A DNA stretch of 9,395 bases from a bacterium (lineage in GTDB: Bacteria > Patescibacteriota > Patescibacteriia > Patescibacteriales > JAGXOH01): contig JAIOTG010000047.1 in assembly GCA_021106995.1 (NCBI GenBank), forward strand, positions 1-9,395, written 5' to 3'. This document shows positions 1-5,491 of this stretch, one piece after another. Made by a program: the position numbers and the translations under genes. How positions within the stretch are numbered: position 1 is the stretch's first letter; each line of letters opens with the position of its first letter. The notes beneath the pieces were generated by a model. The model had not been told where the DNA came from. It did not search any database and saw only the letters and a program-made list of their open reading frames with translations.

Positions 1-483
1 AACATACGAAACAGGAATAGACTTATATCCGTTAGCTTTTAAAATTTTGTTCACAGAATCTCCATAGCAGATGTTTCTAAGATGGCCAACGTGGTATTGT
101 TTGTGAGTGTTAACATTAGAATATTCAACCATCACCTTTTTTTTGTCCCCGCTTTTATTGTTTCCGTACTTATCGTTTTCTTTTTTAATTTTTTTTATAG
201 TTTTCTCTATTAACAAGGTTTTGTTTACAAAAAAATTAAGATAAGGACCAGCTATTTTTATTTCTGAGATTTCTTTATTGAGTTTTAATTTTTCCTTTAA
301 TTCTAAAGCCACTTCATTGGGTGCTTTTTTAATAAACTTAGCCAATTCAAAACATGGGAGACTTAAATCTCCCATTTCTTTTTGAGGCGGATAAACAAGA
401 GTTTCTGCTTTTGTTAACTTGTTTCCTAATTCTTTATTAATATTATCCGCTATTTGTTTCTTTATAGCTTCTAGAGGATTCAT
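1..483 (-). CDS. argS: Arginyl-tRNA synthetase, N-terminal part (runs off left edge)
   Basis: This class I synthetase charges tRNA-Arg in the cytoplasm. The 161 residues visible begin MNPLEAIKKQ and are open to the window edge without a stop. Residues 1-115 or so match the ArgRS-specific N-terminal tRNA-binding (Add-1) domain, including GDLSLPCFELAK and the AGPYLNFF stretch. The class I HIGH signature appears as HVGHLRN at residues 131-137, preceded by VEYSNVNTHKQY, where most ArgRS have SPNVAKPM; the ATP-binding histidines are kept. The Rossmann fold continues with YGDSVNKILKANGY. The KMSKS loop and anticodon-binding domain lie outside. The start is the only ATG fitting the family N-terminus; no Shine-Dalgarno is visible. 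The gene lies 25 nt downstream of the DUF389 gene on the same strand and is probably co-transcribed with it. Confidence 0.95.
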   Translation of the reverse strand, partial: MNPLEAIKKQIADNINKELGNKLTKAETLVYPPQKEMGDLSLPCFELAKFIKKAPNEVALELKEKLKLNKEISEIKIAGPYLNFFVNKTLLIEKTIKKIKKENDKYGNNKSGDKKKVMVEYSNVNTHKQYHVGHLRNICYGDSVNKILKANGYKSIPVSYV

Positions 484-508
484 GAATTTTTTAAATTAAT
501 TTCAGTTT

Positions 509-1207
509 TTATTTCTTCTCTTTTTTCTTCTTCTCTAATTTTAATTCTTTTTCTTCTAATTTTATTTCTTCCACCAATTTACTTTTGGCTTTGTAAAAAT
601 CCATTAATGAAAAAATTATTAGACTAGAGGCGGTGATTCCTAAAATGTTTAATAAAAAAGTTTTTAAGGCATCTCCTGACATAGCCCATTCCATATGGGA
701 AACAGCCAGGCCAACCGCAGTCATAGGAGGAATTAATGTTACGGTGATAGCGATACCAGGCAGGGTTGAGTCTAAATTTGGCTTTGCCCAAGTATAACTG
801 GCTGCTAGGCCAGCCACAAGCGAAACAAAAAAATTAAATAAAGAGGGTTGCATCATTTTTATTAACTCCATCTCTTTTATATTACCAGATGAAAATAAGC
901 CTACTATTATGGTTAAAATAAAGACTAGTATAAAAGATACGCTGAATATCTTTAATGATCTTATTATTACTTTAGCATCGTTGATAACCACGCCCAGAGC
1001 TAAAGCTAGGATAGGGGAGAGAATAGGAGCTACTACCATTCCGCCAATTACAAGAATTATGTTGTTGGCCATAAGCCCAAGAGCGACTATTAATGATGAC
1101 AAGCCTACTAAAAAATAAAAATCACCTCTTGGTGCACTGGATTCAACAATATAAGTACAAAATTTATTGCGATCTGCTTGTTTGATTTTTAAAATATTAT
1201 TTTGCAT
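509..1207 (-). CDS. DUF389 family integral membrane protein
   Basis: This 232-residue polytopic membrane protein belongs to the DUF389 (TIGR00341/TIGR00271-like) family, whose biochemical role is not established. The family signature is clear: GGMVVAPILSPILALALG at about residues 55-72, and a second conserved block LPGIAITVTLIPPMTAVGLA at 149-168. I count about six hydrophobic helices (roughly 30-46, 48-72, 86-105, 122-140, 148-170 and 180-203). A highly charged Lys/Glu tail follows (residues 206-232), probably cytoplasmic. Many family members carry an extra N-terminal soluble domain; here only about 28 residues precede the first helix, so this is the short membrane-core form. The start at 1207 has no Shine-Dalgarno; a plausible promoter lies at 1261-1289. 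It precedes argS by 25 nt, probably in one transcript. The family assignment is firm; the substrate or function is unknown. Confidence 0.88.
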   Translation of the reverse strand: MQNNILKIKQADRNKFCTYIVESSAPRGDFYFLVGLSSLIVALGLMANNIILVIGGMVVAPILSPILALALGVVINDAKVIIRSLKIFSVSFILVFILTIIVGLFSSGNIKEMELIKMMQPSLFNFFVSLVAGLAASYTWAKPNLDSTLPGIAITVTLIPPMTAVGLAVSHMEWAMSGDALKTFLLNILGITASSLIIFSLMDFYKAKSKLVEEIKLEEKELKLEKKKKEKK

Positions 1208-1260
1208 TATTATTCAAATTATTTATTTATTAAAAGGGTTTAATCTATATTATTTCTTTT

Positions 1261-1289
1261 ATTTTATATTATTTTTCCCTCTTTGGCAA
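1261..1289 (-). promoter_or_regulatory. Probable promoter for the DUF389-argS transcript
   Basis: On the minus strand, TTGCCA (1289-1284) is followed after exactly 17 bp by TAAAAT (1266-1261), about 55 bp upstream of the DUF389 start. The match to a housekeeping sigma-factor promoter is moderate, and the AT-rich background makes chance matches likely. It lies back-to-back with a plus-strand promoter at 1299-1327. Confidence 0.4.
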
Positions 1290-1298
1290 TTTTTGGCC

Positions 1299-1327
1299 TT
1301 GAAAAAAAAGATATTATTTGTTATAAT
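1299..1327 (+). promoter_or_regulatory. Promoter for the 111-aa protein gene
   Basis: TTGAAA (1299-1304), a 17-bp spacer and a perfect TATAAT (1322-1327) lie 32 bp upstream of the ATG at 1360. Transcription would start near 1334, leaving a short AT-rich leader of about 26 nt without a Shine-Dalgarno sequence. Confidence 0.7.
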
Positions 1328-1359
1328 TATGGTTAATTATTAAGCTTAAATTTAAATTT

Positions 1360-1695
1360 ATGGGTAATTTGGATGGTAAATTTAGTCCGGATAATTTTTT
1401 ATCCGAGGAGGGTGCAGAAAATGCTAACGCTAGATTAGAGATTGAAAAAGAGGAAAAAGGAAGAGAAAGGGATCAGTTTTTAAAAGATTTTGAATTAGAT
1501 GATTTATTAAGTGAATATTCTCAAAATATTCCTGGATTTGAGAAAATAAGAGATGAAATTATTGATGAGTTAATGAGTTTTATTGACACCAAGACAGGTG
1601 TAGATTTTGATAATCCTAAGGAAAAGCAGATTTTGTCGGACACATTGAAGAATAAATTCGCTAAAAAAATTGAAGATTTAAGAAAAGCTAGCTAA
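1360..1695 (+). CDS. Small acidic helical protein of unknown function, paralogue of the 160-aa protein at 2269-2751
   Basis: I do not recognise this 111-residue protein. It is hydrophilic and charged, has no signal peptide or membrane helix, and looks largely alpha-helical. Its residues 36-53 (ERDQFLKDFELDDLLSEY) align with residues 78-95 of the second small plus-strand protein (EREEVLKDFGLDSIIKVY). FEKIRDEIIDELMS (60-73) aligns with LEKIREGVVEELFS, and both proteins end in a similar EDLRKAS/EDVKKAA tail. The two are therefore paralogues sharing a C-terminal domain of about 75-80 residues; the N-terminal 35 residues here are a shorter, different extension. The gene has its own promoter and terminator, so it is a real monocistronic gene. 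The start at 1360 has no Shine-Dalgarno, as with most genes here. No function can be assigned. Confidence 0.8.
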   Translation: MGNLDGKFSPDNFLSEEGAENANARLEIEKEEKGRERDQFLKDFELDDLLSEYSQNIPGFEKIRDEIIDELMSFIDTKTGVDFDNPKEKQILSDTLKNKFAKKIEDLRKAS

Positions 1696-1709
1696 TTTCA
1701 ATAAAAGAA

Positions 1710-1742
1710 AAAACCGCCCTTATAGGATTTTGGGGCGGTTTT
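1710..1742. terminator. Bidirectional intrinsic terminator
   Basis: A 10-bp perfect stem AAAACCGCCC (1710-1719) / GGGCGGTTTT (1733-1742) with a 13-nt loop is followed on the plus strand by a T-rich run. On the minus strand it is followed by TTTTTTCTTTTAT. It sits between two convergent genes, 14 nt past the stop of the 111-aa gene and touching the stop codon of the minus-strand 119-aa gene, so it can serve both. Confidence 0.9.
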
Positions 1743-2100
1743 ATTTTTTGAGAACTTTTAGACTCTCTTTTAGAATTAAGAGATGAACTTGGGCCATTAT
1801 AACTTCTTTTTCGAGAGGCATTTTTTCTATATCCTTATCGAACCATATACTTCTCGCAAGTATATCATCCCTTTTAGTGGGATTTGTGAATTTTCTTAAT
1901 TGTTCCCATTTTTTTTCTTTTATTTCGTCTTTTTTAAGATTGCCTTTTTTAATTTTGCTTAGGCAGTCTTTTTTTTGTTCCAGAGTGGGGTTAAAGGGGA
2001 GGTTTTCAAATATTTTGAAAATTTCTCCTTCTTTATTGTTTATTTCCCCCTCCTGGACTAGCTGTTCTATCATCCTGCGGAGAGGGAAATTGTTTATCAT
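1741..2100 (-). CDS. Hypothetical 119-aa cytoplasmic protein
   Basis: I do not recognise this family. The 119-residue product begins MINNFPLRRMIEQLVQEG, is rich in Lys and Glu, has no membrane segment or signal peptide, and ends in an amphipathic-looking stretch (VHLLILKESLKVLKK). The frame is open further upstream, with ATGs at 2181 and 2133, but I chose 2100 for two reasons visible in the DNA. First, AAAGGA (2113-2108) stands 7 nt before this ATG, the only good Shine-Dalgarno at a start in this part of the window. Second, the -35 and -10 boxes of a strong minus-strand promoter (2181-2153) lie inside the longer frame, so an mRNA starting near 2146 could not include the ATG at 2181. The gene is placed between two paralogous plus-strand genes and shares no obvious similarity with them. 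Confidence 0.75.
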   Translation of the reverse strand: MINNFPLRRMIEQLVQEGEINNKEGEIFKIFENLPFNPTLEQKKDCLSKIKKGNLKKDEIKEKKWEQLRKFTNPTKRDDILARSIWFDKDIEKMPLEKEVIMAQVHLLILKESLKVLKK

Positions 2101-2107
2101 TTTATTA

Positions 2108-2113
2108 TCCTTT
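2108..2113 (-). promoter_or_regulatory. Shine-Dalgarno that fixes the start of the 119-aa gene
   Basis: Minus-strand AAAGGA, 7 nt upstream of the ATG at 2100. It supports the internal start over the ATGs at 2133 and 2181, which have none. It is notable because most other starts in the window lack any such signal. Confidence 0.65.
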
Positions 2114-2152
2114 CGGGTTTGTTTAAAGAGCATTATTATTAAACGCCATAGT

Positions 2153-2181
2153 TTTATAGCATTATTATTCAAAAAAGTCAA
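2153..2181 (-). promoter_or_regulatory. Promoter for the 119-aa gene
   Basis: On the minus strand, TTGACT (2181-2176), a 17-bp spacer and TATAAA (2158-2153). Transcription would start near 2146, giving a leader of about 46 nt before the ATG at 2100. It is divergent from the plus-strand promoter at 2210-2238 and shares the same -35 surroundings, forming an inverted repeat. Confidence 0.7.
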
Positions 2182-2219
2182 TATTAAAAAGAAATAAAGG
2201 GTATTATGATTGACTTTTT
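2172..2219. repeat. 11-bp inverted repeat covering both divergent -35 boxes
   Basis: AAAAAGTCAAT (2172-2182) and its exact reverse complement ATTGACTTTTT (2209-2219) are separated by 26 bp. Each arm contains the -35 hexamer TTGACT of one of the two divergent promoters. It could be an operator bound by a regulator, or simply two similar promoters facing opposite ways. Confidence 0.6.
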
Positions 2220-2238
2220 ATAAAAAAAAGGTTATAAT
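2210..2238 (+). promoter_or_regulatory. Promoter for the 160-aa protein gene
   Basis: TTGACT (2210-2215), a 17-bp spacer and a perfect TATAAT (2233-2238) lie 30 bp before the ATG at 2269. This is the best consensus promoter in the window and predicts a leader of about 24 nt. Confidence 0.8.
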
Positions 2239-2268
2239 ATAATAAAATTAATAATAAATTAAAATAAT

Positions 2269-2751
2269 ATGAAAATGGAAAAAGGAGATTTATTAGAGGG
2301 TGGTTTTGCAGAAAACAATAAAACTCTTTCAAAAGAGGAATTTAAAAGTGTTTTAAAGGATGCTGAGATTTTAGAAAGGTATCAAAAAATACTTTCAAAG
2401 GAAGAAATTAGCAGAATAGCCAATGAATTATACAATGATCGTGAAGGTAAGTCAGTCGAAGATATAAAAGAGGAAATTTATGAAAAATTAAAAAAAGCTG
2501 AAAGAGAGGAAGTTTTAAAAGATTTTGGACTAGATTCAATAATAAAAGTTTACATGAAAGAACTTGAGGGAGCAGTTGAGGATAAAAAGGAGTTGGAAAA
2601 AATTAGAGAAGGGGTTGTAGAGGAATTGTTCTCAAAATATAGTGAAGATTTATATAATTCGGCCAGAATAAATGATATTTCTAATAATTTAGGAAAAGAT
2701 TTAGGGGTTTTATTTAGAGATCGCTTAGAAGATGTAAAAAAAGCTGCCTAA
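2269..2751 (+). CDS. Acidic helical protein of unknown function, paralogue of the 111-aa protein at 1360-1695
   Basis: This 160-residue hydrophilic protein is not one I recognise. It has no signal peptide or membrane helix and is dominated by Glu, Lys, Asp and Leu, suggesting a helical or coiled-coil fold. Residues 78-160 match the C-terminal part of the 111-aa product: EREEVLKDFGLDSIIKVY (78-95), LEKIREGVVEELFS (109-122) and a closing RLEDVKKAA. Residues 1-77 are an N-terminal domain the shorter paralogue lacks, containing the pattern LSKEEF and, about 22 residues on, LSKEEI (residues 20-25 and 42-47). An ATG two codons downstream (2275) is an equally possible start; neither has a Shine-Dalgarno. 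A strong promoter (2210-2238) and terminator (2765-2800) make it monocistronic and probably well expressed. Function unknown. Confidence 0.82.
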   Translation: MKMEKGDLLEGGFAENNKTLSKEEFKSVLKDAEILERYQKILSKEEISRIANELYNDREGKSVEDIKEEIYEKLKKAEREEVLKDFGLDSIIKVYMKELEGAVEDKKELEKIREGVVEELFSKYSEDLYNSARINDISNNLGKDLGVLFRDRLEDVKKAA

Positions 2752-2764
2752 TTATTTTGAAAAC

Positions 2765-2800
2765 AAAAAACCACTTATTGATTTTATAAGTGGTTTTTTT
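2765..2800. terminator. Bidirectional intrinsic terminator
   Basis: Stem CCACTTAT (2771-2778) / ATAAGTGG (2786-2793) with a 7-nt loop, flanked by AAAAAA (2765-2770) and TTTTTTT (2794-2800), so it works on either strand. It lies 14 nt past the 160-aa gene stop and 9 nt beyond the thrS stop in the opposite direction, ending both transcripts. Confidence 0.9.
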
Positions 2801-2808
2801 AAATGTCT

Positions 2809-4572
2809 TTAGGCCTTTATTTCTTTAATTAGATCTTTTTTATCTATTTCTCTGGTTTCCTTTTGGCCTCTATCTCTGACGTTTAATTTATTTGATTCAA
2901 TCTCTTTGTCTCCTATTACTAATATGTAAGGGATTTTTTCTTTTGTAGCTTTTCGTATTTTATTATTTACCGTCTCATCACCGTCATCAACTTCAACTCT
3001 TATTTCTTCTTTTTTAAATTCAGAAGCTAAATTTTGACAATATTCTTTATGTTTTTCTCCTACTGACAATATTTTAATTTGAACTGGGGCAAGCCAAGTA
3101 GGGAAGGCTCCGGCAAAATGTTCGATGAGTAAAACTAAAAATCTTTCATAAGAACCAAGTATGGCCCTATGAACCATCACAGGATTTTCTTCCTCTCCTT
3201 TTTCATTAGTGAATACTAAACCAAACTTTTTAGGAGTAGCAAAGTCTAATTGAACCGTAGGAATTTGTATTTCTTTACCTAAAGCGTCTTTAAACATAAA
3301 ATCAATTTTAGGCCCATAAAGAGCGGCTTCACCTTCGCATCTTTTGGCATTAAGCTCCATTTCGTTGGATATTTCCTCTAACATGTTTTCACAAGTATCC
3401 CAATCTTCTTTGTTTCCTATGTAGTTTTCAGGATGATCATAATCTCGTACCGATAAAGAAACCCAATGATTACCCCAGAGACCAAGAGAAGAATAAAAAT
3501 CTTTAATAATTTCTATCATATTTTTCACTTCTTCTTTTATTTGTTCCACTCTACAAAATGAATGTCCATCTTCCACAGTTATAGCTATTACTCTGCTTAG
3601 TCCTCCAATTTCACCTGGTTTTTCAGCTCGGTATTGTTTTTCTGACTCCATATATCTTATTGGCAGATCTCTGTACGATCTTGATTTAGAGGCATATATT
3701 TGTGTTTGATGAGGACATTGAACTGGTTTCATTACGTAATTTTGTTTGTGCTTTGAGCTTACATGAAACAGTTCATCTCCAAATTTGTCAGCATGACCAG
3801 ATATTTTATATAAATCAATTTTAGCCAAATGGGGTGTTATTACTCTTTCAAAACCATAGCCTTGGCAAATTTTTTCTACTTTTTTTTGCAATTCTTTTAT
3901 TATAATAGTTCCTTTAGGGGTAAACATAGGAAGGCCTGGTCCAACTAAATCGGAAAAACAAAACAAATCTAATTCTCGGCCCAATTTCCTGTGATCTCTT
4001 TCTTTGGCTTCTTTAACCATTTCAAGATATTCGTTTAGTCCTTTTTGATCGTTGAAAGCAACTCCATAAATACGAGTAAGCATTTGGATTTTTTCGTCTC
4101 CTTTCCAATAAGCTCCGGCTATTGAAGTTAATTTAAAGCCATCCTTGTTTAGTTTATTAGTTGACTCTACATGAGGTCCTCTACAAAGGTCTTCAAAATT
4201 TCCAAGTTTATAGAAGCTAACTCCTTTCTCTCCTTCCTTTTCTAAATCTCTTATTAATTCTAGTTTGTATGGTCTGGCATTTTTATTTTCTGGAGCCATT
4301 TCTATCCATCCCTTAGCCTCATTAATTAACATTTCCCTTTTTTCAAATTTTATATTTTGTTTTATGAGATGTTTCATCTTCTTTTCAATTTTAGATAAAT
4401 CATTTTCTATAATTTTTTCATCACCAAAATCAAAATCATAATAAAATCCGTTTTCTATGGCTGGGCCAATTCCAAATTTAACTTGAGGCCATAATTCTTT
4501 TACAGCCGCCGCTAAAAGATGGGACATTGAATGTCTTTTTATTTTTAATTCTTCGTCTTGTTTTATTTCCAT
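2809..4572 (-). CDS. thrS: Threonyl-tRNA synthetase lacking the N-terminal TGS domain
   Basis: This class II synthetase charges tRNA-Thr in the cytoplasm and edits mischarged Ser-tRNA. The product has 587 residues against 642 in E. coli; it starts directly in the editing domain, so the TGS (N1) domain is absent. Editing-site ligands are present as HSMSH (H14, H18) and CRGPH (C130, H134). The catalytic domain follows: zinc ligands C286 (in MKPVQCPHQ), H337 (in VEDGH) and H468 (in VHRAILGSYERF, also motif 3), and the motif 2 arginine R315. The anticodon-binding domain occupies about residues 495-587. Two catalytic stretches differ from E. coli: CPGH is CPHQ, and RVRGFTQDDAH is RVIAITVEDGH. The first ATG is supported by an upstream intergenic stop region; there is no Shine-Dalgarno. 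It is the second gene of a T-box-controlled operon, 40 nt behind the membrane protein gene. Confidence 0.97.
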   Translation of the reverse strand: MEIKQDEELKIKRHSMSHLLAAAVKELWPQVKFGIGPAIENGFYYDFDFGDEKIIENDLSKIEKKMKHLIKQNIKFEKREMLINEAKGWIEMAPENKNARPYKLELIRDLEKEGEKGVSFYKLGNFEDLCRGPHVESTNKLNKDGFKLTSIAGAYWKGDEKIQMLTRIYGVAFNDQKGLNEYLEMVKEAKERDHRKLGRELDLFCFSDLVGPGLPMFTPKGTIIIKELQKKVEKICQGYGFERVITPHLAKIDLYKISGHADKFGDELFHVSSKHKQNYVMKPVQCPHQTQIYASKSRSYRDLPIRYMESEKQYRAEKPGEIGGLSRVIAITVEDGHSFCRVEQIKEEVKNMIEIIKDFYSSLGLWGNHWVSLSVRDYDHPENYIGNKEDWDTCENMLEEISNEMELNAKRCEGEAALYGPKIDFMFKDALGKEIQIPTVQLDFATPKKFGLVFTNEKGEEENPVMVHRAILGSYERFLVLLIEHFAGAFPTWLAPVQIKILSVGEKHKEYCQNLASEFKKEEIRVEVDDGDETVNNKIRKATKEKIPYILVIGDKEIESNKLNVRDRGQKETREIDKKDLIKEIKA

Positions 4573-4592
4573 ATGTTTTTAAAAAGAAAAGA

Positions 4593-4616
4593 CTAATCAC
4601 TAAGAGAGTGATTTAG
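4593..4616 (-). other. Intercistronic hairpin, possible weak terminator or processing site upstream of thrS
   Basis: AATCACT (4595-4601) and AGTGATT (4607-4613) form a 7-bp stem with a 5-nt loop. On the minus strand it is followed closely by a T-rich run (TCTTTTCTTTTT). It overlaps the stop codon of the upstream membrane protein gene and lies just before thrS, so it might partly terminate, or protect an mRNA end within the operon. The stem is short and AT-rich. Confidence 0.35.
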
Positions 4617-5212
4617 CCCCCTTTTTTTTCTTTATATATTATATAGATTAAAGCAATTAAACTACCAATTAAATCAGCAACTAAATCAAGAGAAGTATTT
4701 ATATATCCTCCCACCCCTGTTTCTGGCACAAAAACCGTGGCTATGAATTCCAATATTTCATTAAGAGCACCAGCGCCAAGCCCCGCCATTACCAAGACAA
4801 TAGAAAGGCTGATTAATTTTTTGTTTTGATTTTTAGTAGATAGATTAATCAAGTGGTACATTAATAAAGTTGCCACCCCAAAACCTATTATATGAACCAA
4901 TTGGTCATATTTAAAAATATAGTAAGGATCGCCCATAATAGGGAAAAGTATTATCTCATAAATTTTTTTACCTTGAATATATATTCCACCCCCACTCATA
5001 TGCATAAAGGACCAAAGCGTTAATCCCCAAAGGATATAATTGGGATAAAGTACTTTTTTATTTGTTGTGATTATCAGAATTAAAAATAAAAATATTACCC
5101 CGACATAAAGAATAAATTCGTAATTTTGTCGGTTTAAAAAAATAGCTCCAAATAATAATAAAAGCACTAGGTTAATAATTAAAATTTTTAGTTGACCTTT
5201 TTTAAAATACAT
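4613..5212 (-). CDS. Six-helix membrane protein, DUF2238/YjdF-like
   Basis: This 199-residue protein is nearly all membrane, with about six hydrophobic helices (roughly 8-25, 31-48, 57-73, 104-123, 133-150 and 174-193) and a short basic C-terminus. Conserved-looking polar motifs are HMSGGG (71-76), YDQLVH (102-107) in a helix, NEILEF (151-156) and SLDLVADLIG (174-183). That order (Y/F-D-x-x-x-H, then an NE-x-x-E motif, then D-x-x-x-D near the last helix) resembles the DUF2238/YjdF family, which is distantly reminiscent of VanZ-like proteins. The family's function is not established. It is the first gene behind the T-box leader and is followed after 40 nt by thrS, so its expression should rise when tRNA is uncharged. 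It does not look like a known amino-acid transporter. The start lies 23 nt past the leader terminator and has no Shine-Dalgarno. Confidence 0.75.
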   Translation of the reverse strand: MYFKKGQLKILIINLVLLLLFGAIFLNRQNYEFILYVGVIFLFLILIITTNKKVLYPNYILWGLTLWSFMHMSGGGIYIQGKKIYEIILFPIMGDPYYIFKYDQLVHIIGFGVATLLMYHLINLSTKNQNKKLISLSIVLVMAGLGAGALNEILEFIATVFVPETGVGGYINTSLDLVADLIGSLIALIYIIYKEKKGG

Positions 5213-5234
5213 ATTTTATAAATTATGATTAATG

Positions 5235-5288
5235 AAAAAACCTCGCTCCAGTATATCAAAATAATTTAATATACTGGGACGAGGTTTT
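5235..5288 (-). terminator. T-box regulated intrinsic terminator
   Basis: Two 20-nt arms (5288-5269 and 5256-5237) pair with one G-U and one C-A mismatch around a 12-nt loop, followed on the minus strand by TTTTTT ending at 5235. The 5' arm contains the CTCGT and CCCAGT segments also needed by the antiterminator, so the two folds are mutually exclusive. This is the expected layout of a transcriptional T-box. Confidence 0.93.
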
Positions 5289-5447
5289 ATCGTTTGACGA
5301 TTTCCCGCGGTTCCACCCAGTTTCTCCGAAGCAAAATCAGAGCACTTCTTTTTTAGTTTAGCCCCCTTAAGGGGAGGCTACAGACACAAGCATGTAACCT
5401 GTAACCTCCTGTAGTTGGTAATCACAGCAATCACTAAATCAATTGTT
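5235..5447 (-). ncRNA. T-box riboswitch (leader of the membrane protein-thrS operon)
   Basis: The leader senses uncharged tRNA and switches between a terminator and an antiterminator. On the minus strand the hallmark T-box sequence TGGGTGGAACCGCGGG is at 5319-5304. The antiterminator can form from ACTGGG (5321-5316) pairing CCCAGT (5278-5273), then GCGGG (5308-5304) pairing CTCGT (5283-5279), leaving the TGGAACC bulge that pairs with the tRNA acceptor end; TGGA predicts a U discriminator. A Stem III-like hairpin CTCTGA/TCGGAG (5342-5324) precedes it. Further upstream are a GC-rich hairpin (5359-5380) and CTACAG/CTGTAG pairing (5414-5378), which could form a Stem IIA/B-like pseudoknot. Stem I is short and not clearly resolved. 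Candidate Thr specifier triplets are ACC at 5419-5417 (followed by A), ACT at 5415-5413 and ACT at 5357-5355. The downstream thrS supports a tRNA-Thr sensor. The 5' end near 5447 is inferred from the promoter. Confidence 0.93.
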
Positions 5448-5453
5448 CCTTTT

Positions 5454-5482
5454 ATTTTATTATTAATTAAAACTAAAGTCAA
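5454..5482 (-). promoter_or_regulatory. Promoter of the T-box-membrane protein-thrS operon
   Basis: On the minus strand, TTGACT (5482-5477), a 17-bp spacer and TAAAAT (5459-5454). Transcription would start near 5447, giving a leader of about 213 nt up to the terminator. It is divergent from the uvrB promoter, with 9 bp between the two -35 boxes. Confidence 0.7.
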
Positions 5483-5491
5483 TATCTCGGG

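Noticed and set aside
2101..2181. Longer N-terminus for the 119-aa protein, starting at the ATG at 2181
   Set aside because: This stretch contains a consensus promoter on the same strand, the ATG at 2181 overlaps the -35 box, and the Shine-Dalgarno is at 2108-2113 before the ATG at 2100.
1877..2197. Plus-strand open frame of about 106 codons opposite the 119-aa gene
   Set aside because: It is the antisense of a Lys/Glu-rich gene, giving Phe/Ser/Leu-rich sequence with no start signal; it also crosses the divergent promoter region.
5300..5415. A tRNA-like gene suggested by GGTTCCACCC and nearby hairpins
   Set aside because: No acceptor stem, D-arm or anticodon arm in cloverleaf order could be found; on the minus strand the sequence is the T-box consensus followed by its terminator.
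5381..5415. The tandem GGTTACA repeats in the leader as a short repeat or protein-binding element
   Set aside because: There are only two copies of seven bases, within a structured RNA leader; chance or a structural role is more likely.
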